Of a stretch of DNA of 18,220 bases, positions 13,477 through 18,220 are shown piece by piece. The stretch's first letter is position 1. Each line of letters starts with the position of its first letter. This DNA comes from Faecimorpha sp963627615. GTDB lineage: Bacteria > Bacillota > Clostridia > Lachnospirales > Bianqueaceae. The stretch is taken from positions 1-18,220 of the forward strand of contig CAVGBV010000055.1 in NCBI GenBank assembly GCA_963627615.1, read 5' to 3'. The position numbers were made by a program, and so were the translations under genes. The notes below the pieces were generated by a model, which worked only from the letters and a program-made list of their open reading frames with translations, was not told the DNA's origin and did not search any database.

Positions 13477-14349
13477 ATGTTAGGTGCGATCGTTGGTGAT
13501 ATTGTTGGTTCGATTTATGAGTGGAATAACATTAAAACCAAAGATTTTCCGTTATTCCAGGATCGATGCTTCTTTACAGACGACACGGTTATGACCTGCG
13601 CCGTAGCCGAAGCGGTGATGAACGGTGGACAGAGAGAAGATTTTATCCGTGCCATGAAAAAATATGGCCGGATGTATCCGGATAGCGGCTATGGGACACA
13701 TTTTGCGGCTTGGTTGATGTCGGACGACGAAAAGCCCTATAACAGCTTTGGCAATGGGGCGGCCATGCGTGTTTCACCGTGTGCCTGGGTAATGAGCTGC
13801 GGGTCCTATGCCAGAACTGGGATATGGCCTTCCAATAGGACTACCATAATAAGATTGTCTGCAGAAGTAACGCACAATCACCCGGAGGGCATCAAGGGAG
13901 CCATGGCCACGGCAGACGCGATCTTTCTGTGCCGTTACTACTTTGGAGGACATTGTGGAGATCGCGGAATGCCCATCAATGATGATCCGGCGGAGTGTAA
14001 AAGATGCGTCAAAGAACATATTGAAAAAGTATATGGATACGATCTGTCCAGAACATTGGATGAGATTCGTCCCACCTACCGATTCAACGAAACCTGTCAG
14101 GAGACGGTACCGCAGGCGATCATTGCGTTTCTGGAAAGTACGGATTTTGAAGATGCAATCCGGAACGCGATATCCCTTGGCGGCGATAGCGATACCCTGG
14201 CAGCGATCACAGGAAGCATCGCCGAGGCTGCCTATGGCATCCCGGAGTGGATCCGGGAAAAAGCGATCTCCTATTTAGATGAGCCGCTGAGAGCCGTGCT
14301 GCGGCGCTGGGGGAGGTACATGGATCCGCGGAGTTACGGTAACAAATAA
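13477..14349 (+). CDS. ADP-ribosylglycohydrolase (DraG/ARH family)
   Basis: A 290-residue protein starting at ATG 13477 after TAGGAGGGG. It has all family landmarks: GAIVGDIVGS at the N-terminus, the metal-site F-T34-D35-D36-T, SFGNGAAMRVSP (90-101), THNHPEGIKGAMATADA (132-147), and SLGGDSDTLAAITGSIAEAAYG (233-254) with D237, D239 and T240. DraG/ARH enzymes remove ADP-ribose from arginine, serine, nucleic acid or small molecules with two Mg2+ or Mn2+ ions. This member is of the short ARH type, cytoplasmic and intact. Its operon partner is the SWIM protein, and the pair shares a candidate operator with the Y RNA-TROVE-RtcB unit, suggesting that the substrate may be ADP-ribosylated RNA or a repair protein. 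The substrate cannot be read from the sequence. Confidence 0.92.
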   Translation: MLGAIVGDIVGSIYEWNNIKTKDFPLFQDRCFFTDDTVMTCAVAEAVMNGGQREDFIRAMKKYGRMYPDSGYGTHFAAWLMSDDEKPYNSFGNGAAMRVSPCAWVMSCGSYARTGIWPSNRTTIIRLSAEVTHNHPEGIKGAMATADAIFLCRYYFGGHCGDRGMPINDDPAECKRCVKEHIEKVYGYDLSRTLDEIRPTYRFNETCQETVPQAIIAFLESTDFEDAIRNAISLGGDSDTLAAITGSIAEAAYGIPEWIREKAISYLDEPLRAVLRRWGRYMDPRSYGNK

Positions 14350-14416
14350 ATATATGAGACTAAAAAAGGCACCGCATCTCCCAGTATCATCAATGCAAGC
14401 TTTCGCGGAACTTGAT

Positions 14417-14460
14417 GAAAATTCACTTCTAAAAGTGAATTTTCACTGAATATTCACTTT
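14417..14460 (+). promoter_or_regulatory. TTCACT operator array of the AlbA_2 gene
   Basis: GAAAATTCACTT-CTAA-AAGTGAATTTTC (14417-14444) is a perfect 12-base inverted repeat. It is followed at once by TTCACTGAA and ATTCACTTT, giving four copies of a TTCACT half-site in about 44 bases, just upstream of the -35. Such arrays usually bind the winged-helix C-terminus of the encoded protein for autoregulation; that part is inference. Confidence 0.65.
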
Positions 14461-14466
14461 GCTCGG

Positions 14467-14494
14467 TTGACTTTTGTGAAAAAACGAGTATAAT
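14467..14494 (+). promoter_or_regulatory. Promoter of the AlbA_2 gene
   Basis: TTGACT (14467-14472), 16 bases, TATAAT (14489-14494): a near-consensus sigma-A promoter immediately downstream of the TTCACT array and about 32 bases before the chosen start codon. Confidence 0.75.
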
Positions 14495-14525
14495 GATATT
14501 GTAATGTGATATGGAGGTGCTTCCT

Positions 14526-15827
14526 GTGAAATTTGAAACCGAAAACATTGAATTTAAATTACAGGTTACGGATGAGATTTATAAAGAAGTCATTGCATTT
14601 GCAAATACGGATGGAGGTACGATATATGTCGGAATTAACGATAACGGCGATACCGTTGGTATAGATAACATAGACGAAACCTACACTCGAATTACCAACG
14701 GTATTCGTGATGCTATTCATCCGGACGTTACGATGTTTATAAAATATACACTGCAGGATAACAAGGTTGTGAAAATTACCGTTGGTGAGGGCAGCTATAA
14801 GCCATATTATCTCAAATCAAAGGGATTGAAACCCAATGGAGTGTATATCCGCCAAGGTGCATCCAGTGTGCCAGCTTCTCCTGAACAAATTCGCCAAATG
14901 ATTAAGGATTCGGATGGCGATGTGTTTGAAGATATGCGCTCTATGGAACAATCTCTCACCTTCCACGCCGCAGAGAAAATGTTTAAGAAGTATAATGTAG
15001 AGTTCTCAGCGGAAAAATACCGCGTTCTCGGAATGATCAACAGTTCCAATTCCCTTTACACCAATCTGGCGCTCCTCATATCTGATCAGTGTATGCATAC
15101 AACAAAGGTGGCGGTGTTTGCGAACGATATCAATACTGAATTTCGCGACAGCAAAGAATTTACAGGTGCAGTATTCGAGCAGCTTGAAAATGCTTTTGAC
15201 TATCTGATGCTTTGCAATAAAACGGTTGCCACCTTCAAGGGTTTGGAAAGAGTGGAACGCTCCGATTATCCGCAGGAGGCGATTCGTGAGGCATTGCTCA
15301 ATGCAATTGTGCACCGTGATTACAGTTTCAGCGGCAGTATCATTATCAATGTGAATGACAACGAGATGGAATTTATATCAATAGGCGGTCTGGTGTCTGG
15401 CTTGTCTCCTGAGGATATTCGCAGCGGAATTTCTCAACCGCGTAACAAAAAGCTGGCAGAAGTATTTCATCGCCTGCACTTAATTGAATCCTATGGAACG
15501 GGCATTCGCAGAATTTATAGTTTTTACAATCATTGCGCTGTCCAGCCTCGTATTGAGGTTACGGCAAACACTTTCAAAATCGTTCTTCCCAATATGAATA
15601 GTAATAATGCGAAAAAAACGGTAGATGCAACGGTAACTATAACTTCCCAAATGCAGACCGTACTGGATTTCATAGAGGAAAACGGCGAAATAACCGACAG
15701 CGAAGTACAGGAATTACTTCAGATCAAAAACACTCGTGCCTATATGCTGATGAAGAAAATGGAAAAAGAAGGACTGATCGTTATCATCGGCCGTGGCAGC
15801 GGTAAAAAGTATATGAAGAAAGATTGA
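14526..15827 (+). CDS. AlbA_2 (Schlafen-like) ATPase-fold winged-helix regulator
   Basis: A 433-residue protein. The GTG at 14526 is preferred because TGGAGGTG lies seven bases upstream and the product then begins MKFETENIEFK, the usual start of this family; the ATG at 14511 would place the ribosome site inside the gene. Residues about 5-115 form the AlbA_2 domain (ENIEFKLQVTDEIYKEVIAF, ANTDGGTIYVGINDNGDTVG). Residues about 240-330 match the GHKL-like HATPase_c_4 region (AIREALLNAIVHRDYSFSGS, ISIGGLVSGLSPEDI, ESYGTGIRRI). Residues about 365-430 form a winged helix (VLDFIEENGEITDSEVQELL ... RAYMLMKKMEKEGLI). Family members are usually annotated as ATP-binding transcriptional regulators. Codons are somewhat more AT-rich than the flanking genes, and the gene has its own promoter and operators, so it may have been inserted separately. 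Confidence 0.88.
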   Translation: MKFETENIEFKLQVTDEIYKEVIAFANTDGGTIYVGINDNGDTVGIDNIDETYTRITNGIRDAIHPDVTMFIKYTLQDNKVVKITVGEGSYKPYYLKSKGLKPNGVYIRQGASSVPASPEQIRQMIKDSDGDVFEDMRSMEQSLTFHAAEKMFKKYNVEFSAEKYRVLGMINSSNSLYTNLALLISDQCMHTTKVAVFANDINTEFRDSKEFTGAVFEQLENAFDYLMLCNKTVATFKGLERVERSDYPQEAIREALLNAIVHRDYSFSGSIIINVNDNEMEFISIGGLVSGLSPEDIRSGISQPRNKKLAEVFHRLHLIESYGTGIRRIYSFYNHCAVQPRIEVTANTFKIVLPNMNSNNAKKTVDATVTITSQMQTVLDFIEENGEITDSEVQELLQIKNTRAYMLMKKMEKEGLIVIIGRGSGKKYMKKD

Positions 15828-15889
15828 AGCTATACAGCCAGATTAAAGGTCTTCGGCGCACCTTGAATCAGTACGGAACAGGCAGATAA
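15827..15889 (+). other. Possible C-terminal fragment of a lost gene
   Basis: A 20-codon open frame, KLYSQIKGLRRTLNQYGTGR then TAA, begins right at the AlbA_2 stop without a start codon. It looks like the natural end of a protein and may be the tail of a gene displaced when the AlbA_2 gene arrived. It could also be chance. Confidence 0.2.
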
Positions 15890-15902
15890 TGAGGGAGAAA
15901 CT

Positions 15903-16664
15903 ATGAAAATTTACAGGTTATTTGTAATTTTATTTGTCTTAATTATCATGGGATGTTCATCTGGCGGCTCGGATCAGGAGAAAGGAGACTCTCATAGCAG
16001 CCTATCACAGATCGATATTTCAAAAACGGAGATCTCTGAGGCTTCTTTTGAAACAGAATCCGTGCCGGAGGAAAGCAGTTCCCAGGAAGAAGAGAGCGCA
16101 TTGCCGGAACCGGCGGATGAGGATTTTGTGAGGGTGCGGGACTATATCCCGGATATTGTGGTGGATCTGCATTATGCGACAGAGAATAATTTCACTGGCC
16201 AGCAGATTTATGATTTTACAGAAGCATGGCTTCGCTATGGAACCGTCAAGAAGTTGATGCTGGTGCAGGAAGAATTAAAACAAAGCGGCCTATATCTGAA
16301 GATATGGGATGGATTCCGTCCCGTGTCAGCACAGTTCAGACTGTGGGAAGTATGTCCGGATCCCGTGTATGTAGCGGATCCCAATAACGGATTCAGTTCA
16401 CACAGCCGCGGAAATACGGTGGATATTACGCTGGTCACAGAGGACGGAACAGAGGTGGTCATGCCGACAGGTTTTGACGACTTCTCAGCATTGGCCGATC
16501 GGGATTATAGTGATTGCGGTACAGAGGCAGCAGCGAATGCACTGTTTTTAGAGGAGTGTATGACAGAGCATGGCTTCAGTCCCTATTTTGGGGAATGGTG
16601 GCACTTTTCCGACACACAATCCTATCCTGTAGAGCAGGAATTTGAGCCAACGGAGGTTTCATAA
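15903..16664 (+). CDS. VanX-like D-Ala-D-Ala dipeptidase lipoprotein (M15)
   Basis: A 253-residue protein with a GAGGGAG site before ATG 15903. A signal peptide (MKIYRLFVILFVLIIMG) ends in a lipobox with lipid-accepting Cys18, so it is anchored on the outer face of the membrane. A low-complexity Ser/Glu linker (about 20-73) leads to the catalytic M15D domain (about 76-240): DIVVDLHYATENNF, the arginine in DGFRP (139), zinc ligands H167 and D174 in SSHSRGNTVDI, and E231 and H234 in EWWHF. VanX-type enzymes cut D-Ala-D-Ala dipeptides; surface-anchored relatives probably work in cell-wall turnover rather than vancomycin resistance. No vanH or vanA-like ligase is present, so it is not a resistance cluster. 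Confidence 0.9.
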   Translation: MKIYRLFVILFVLIIMGCSSGGSDQEKGDSHSSLSQIDISKTEISEASFETESVPEESSSQEEESALPEPADEDFVRVRDYIPDIVVDLHYATENNFTGQQIYDFTEAWLRYGTVKKLMLVQEELKQSGLYLKIWDGFRPVSAQFRLWEVCPDPVYVADPNNGFSSHSRGNTVDITLVTEDGTEVVMPTGFDDFSALADRDYSDCGTEAAANALFLEECMTEHGFSPYFGEWWHFSDTQSYPVEQEFEPTEVS

Positions 16665-16728
16665 ATAATTGACAAAATAACAGAAAAATCGACAACAAAA
16701 TTTGTTATAACTAGTATTCGTATTCATC

Positions 16729-16757
16729 TTGTAAATTCCTTCCCAAATCGCTATACT
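16729..16757 (+). promoter_or_regulatory. Promoter block of the ECF sigma operon (copy 1)
   Basis: TTGTAA (16729-16734), 17 bases, TATACT (16752-16757). The spacer itself (TTCCTTCCCAAATCG) and the bases downstream (TTTCAG-AGGAA-GATGG pattern) are nearly the same as at 18133-18190. Conservation beyond the hexamers suggests a regulator site or a sigma factor with extended recognition. Confidence 0.65.
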
Positions 16758-16782
16758 ATTTTTAGTGCTTTCAGTAGGAATG

Positions 16783-16857
16783 ATGGGGTATAGCGGATAT
16801 CAGGGAAAATACAAGGGGAAGTGTACAAAAATATGCGGAATAGGGATACATGGGTAG
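16783..16857 (+). CDS. Candidate leader peptide overlapping the sigma start, 24 aa
   Basis: An open frame from ATG 16783 (a second ATG directly before it at 16780) encodes MGYSGYQGKYKGKCTKICGI and four more residues, ending in a TAG at 16855-16857 that overlaps the sigma ATG by eight bases. AGGA lies only a few bases upstream, so translation is uncertain. The first codons after the second promoter block at the right edge (MVSGEYRKRYG) look similar, which argues slightly for a real leader. Confidence 0.25.
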   Translation: MGYSGYQGKYKGKCTKICGIGIHG

Positions 16858-17383
16858 GAAAACGCCGGAAACGCTGACGGAGTTGGTAGAATGGCTGTAT
16901 ACGGAGTTCTACAAATGTATGGTACTGCGGATCATCGGGATCGTGGGAAAAGATGTTGCGGAAGATATCGTACAGACCCTGATGTCCCGCCTGCTGGAGT
17001 ACAAGAATCCGGAGAAGCTTCTGCGGATGACGCCCGATGAGCTGAAAAGCTATGCGATGAAAGCGGTTTTCAATATGGCATTAGACCGTAGGAGAAAGAT
17101 CCTGCGGGAAATGGCCCTGGATATAGATACGGAAGAGTTAGAGTACACCGACCTTGGAGATTTTCAGGATATGGAGATGAAGGAGCTCCTGTATCATTTG
17201 GTATCCTCTCTGCCGCAGAGAGAACGGGAGATTATGGAATTGCACATTCAGGAGCCGGAATGGACCCAGGAGGAGATCGCACAGCAATTGGGACTGCACC
17301 GGACGACAGTGAATCGAAGATATAAAAAGGCGGTAAAGCTGCTGCGGAGTCTGTACCGCAAGCAGGGCTATGACATAAGATAA
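16850..17383 (+). CDS. ECF-type sigma-70 family factor
   Basis: A 177-residue protein starting at ATG 16850; the ribosome site is weak (AGGG four bases before ATG). Region 2 lies at about 12-85 (LVEWLYTEFYKCMVLRIIGI ... AEDIVQTLMSRLL ... LKSYAMKAVFNMALDRRRKI) and region 4 at about 108-170 (ELLYHLVSSLPQREREIMEL ... TQEEIAQQLGLHRTTVNRRY) with a clear helix-turn-helix. Length and lack of regions 1 and 3 mark a small ECF-like sigma factor that directs RNA polymerase to a special promoter set. No anti-sigma gene with a membrane segment follows; the next gene is a SIMPL-domain protein in the same operon. Weak translation start plus a possible leader suggest translational control. Confidence 0.88.
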   Translation: MGRKTPETLTELVEWLYTEFYKCMVLRIIGIVGKDVAEDIVQTLMSRLLEYKNPEKLLRMTPDELKSYAMKAVFNMALDRRRKILREMALDIDTEELEYTDLGDFQDMEMKELLYHLVSSLPQREREIMELHIQEPEWTQEEIAQQLGLHRTTVNRRYKKAVKLLRSLYRKQGYDIR

Positions 17384-17401
17384 CAATAGGAGGAATTCAG
17401 T

Positions 17402-18061
17402 ATGAAGCGGACGATCACGATTCAGGGCATCGGGAAATTGAGCTTAAAGCCGGATTATACGGTGATTTCCATGTCCCTTAGGGCAGTGAATGAAAAATAT
17501 GATACGGCAATGGAGACGGCAGCGCAGCATCTGGATACACTCCAGAACGCGCTGGTGAGACTTGGATTTGCCAGGGAGGATCTGAAGAGCTCCAGGTTCA
17601 ATGTCAGTACGGAGTATGATAATGAACGGGATAAAAATGGAAACTATAAAAGGATCTTTGTAGGATATGTAGTGACCCTGCAGCTGAAGCTGGAATTTGA
17701 CTTCAACATGGAGCGCCTTGCAGAGGTTCTTGTGGCCATTGCGGGCTGCATCGCGCAGCCGGAACTGAATGTTCAGTTTACAGTGAAGGATAAGGAAGCC
17801 GTCAACGCGGCATTGTTGGAGAGTGCCTGTGCCAATGCCAGAGCAAAAGCGAAGATTCTCGCCGGAGCGTCCGGTGTGAAGTTGGGAGCGCTTTTATCTA
17901 TCGATTATAGCTGGGGAGATCGGTCACTGGATTCTCCTACACGGTATGAGATGGACGAGGCCTGTATGCTGAGGGCCAGTGCGGCGCCTTCCGGCATGGA
18001 GATTACGCCGGAGGATATCAAGGTCAGCGATCAAGTGACTTTTGTATGGGCTATTGCGTGA
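17402..18061 (+). CDS. SIMPL-domain (DUF541) protein
   Basis: A 219-residue protein with AGGAGG eight bases before ATG 17402, 18 bases after the sigma gene. It begins TITIQGIGKLSLKPDYTVIS, the typical SIMPL start (strand, G-x-G, then a P-D), and continues with the paired helix-strand repeats of the family, including LGFAREDLKSSRFNVSTEYD and NARAKAKILAGASGVKLGAL. Most SIMPL proteins are exported; this one has no signal peptide, so it should stay in the cytoplasm. The biochemical role of the family is poorly known (linked to oxidative and other stress). Co-transcription with the sigma factor suggests it belongs to the same stress response or modulates the sigma factor. Confidence 0.85.
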   Translation: MKRTITIQGIGKLSLKPDYTVISMSLRAVNEKYDTAMETAAQHLDTLQNALVRLGFAREDLKSSRFNVSTEYDNERDKNGNYKRIFVGYVVTLQLKLEFDFNMERLAEVLVAIAGCIAQPELNVQFTVKDKEAVNAALLESACANARAKAKILAGASGVKLGALLSIDYSWGDRSLDSPTRYEMDEACMLRASAAPSGMEITPEDIKVSDQVTFVWAIA

Positions 18062-18132
18062 TTTGTAAAATAGTACTAATATAACAAAGTGAAACGTAAC
18101 AAAATTCGGCACGGCAAAGACTCTCTTCCTTC

Positions 18133-18161
18133 TTGTAAAATCCTTCCAAAACCGATATACT
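18133..18161 (+). promoter_or_regulatory. Promoter block copy 2 at right edge
   Basis: TTGTAA (18133-18138), 17 bases, TATACT (18156-18161), with a spacer (ATCCTTCCAAAACCG) and downstream bases closely matching the block at 16729-16790. It must drive a gene beyond the window. Confidence 0.65.
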
Positions 18162-18186
18162 AAATTGGGTATTTTCAGAGGAAAGA

Positions 18187-18220
18187 ATGGTCTCGGGAGA
18201 GTACCGGAAAAGGTATGGGA
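18187..18220 (+). CDS. Possible start of next gene, cut by window end
   Basis: AGAGGA a few bases upstream of ATG 18187 opens a frame MVSGEYRKRYG that runs off the end. The position after promoter copy 2 is the same as that of the candidate leader peptide before the sigma gene. Too short to identify. Confidence 0.25.
   Translation, partial: MVSGEYRKRYG

Noticed and set aside
15903..16664. Vancomycin-resistance vanX
   Set aside because: The catalytic domain is VanX-like, but the protein is a lipoprotein with a linker and there is no vanH, ligase or two-component pair nearby.

Overview
The window reads as chromosomal DNA of a low- to mid-GC Firmicute, most likely a gut Clostridia/Lachnospiraceae-type organism. 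This is inferred from strong AGGAGG-type Shine-Dalgarno sites at nearly every gene, compact same-strand operons, rho-independent hairpin terminators, and protein flavours (Sel1-repeat giants, WYL regulators, AlbA_2/Schlafen-like protein, small ECF sigma factor) typical of that group. No species can be named from the sequence alone.

Layout. (1) 1-1816 is AT-rich accessory or decayed DNA. It holds a leftward promoter that feeds a ~185-nt segment whose ends are an inverted repeat enclosing a small ORF, a broken pentapeptide-repeat gene on the minus strand (one frameshift plus one in-frame stop), and short open-frame remnants. (2) 1817-6780 carries a tandem partial duplication: a Sel1-repeat/HIRAN-like protein, a 63-residue protein, and a 1023-residue paralogue that adds a coiled coil, RCC1-like repeats and a C-terminal zinc ribbon. 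A strong terminator follows. (3) 6842-7201 is a methyltransferase remnant leading into two translationally coupled WYL-domain genes, closed by a terminator that overlaps the last stop codon. (4) 9404-12563 is the core of the window: a promoter, a structured RNA with a clear tRNA-like module (a candidate bacterial Y RNA), a TROVE/vWA Ro60-like protein and an RtcB RNA ligase, then a hairpin. (5) 12580-14349 is a second unit with its own promoter and a palindromic operator, encoding a SWIM zinc-finger protein and an ADP-ribosylglycohydrolase. (6) 14417-15827 is an AlbA_2/ATPase-fold/winged-helix regulator with a dense TTCACT operator array. (7) 15903-18220 has a VanX-like D,D-dipeptidase lipoprotein, an ECF sigma factor with a SIMPL-domain protein, and at the right edge a second copy of the promoter block found in front of the sigma gene.

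How it may work together. TROVE protein, Y RNA and RtcB form a known kind of RNA quality-control/repair module (established for Ro/Rsr, Y RNA and RtcB systems). Here the linked genes extend it with two WYL-domain proteins upstream, and a SWIM protein plus an ADP-ribose-removing hydrolase downstream. The Y RNA promoter and the SWIM-ARH promoter share an extended -10 element, a poor or partial -35, and a TTCCG-N6-CGnAA motif. That makes a two-operon regulon under the WYL pair the best testable model of this window: an inducible RNA repair response in which RNA ends, and perhaps ADP-ribosylated RNA or protein, are restored. The Sel1/HIRAN/RCC1 proteins next door may be part of the same island, but this is inference from position only.
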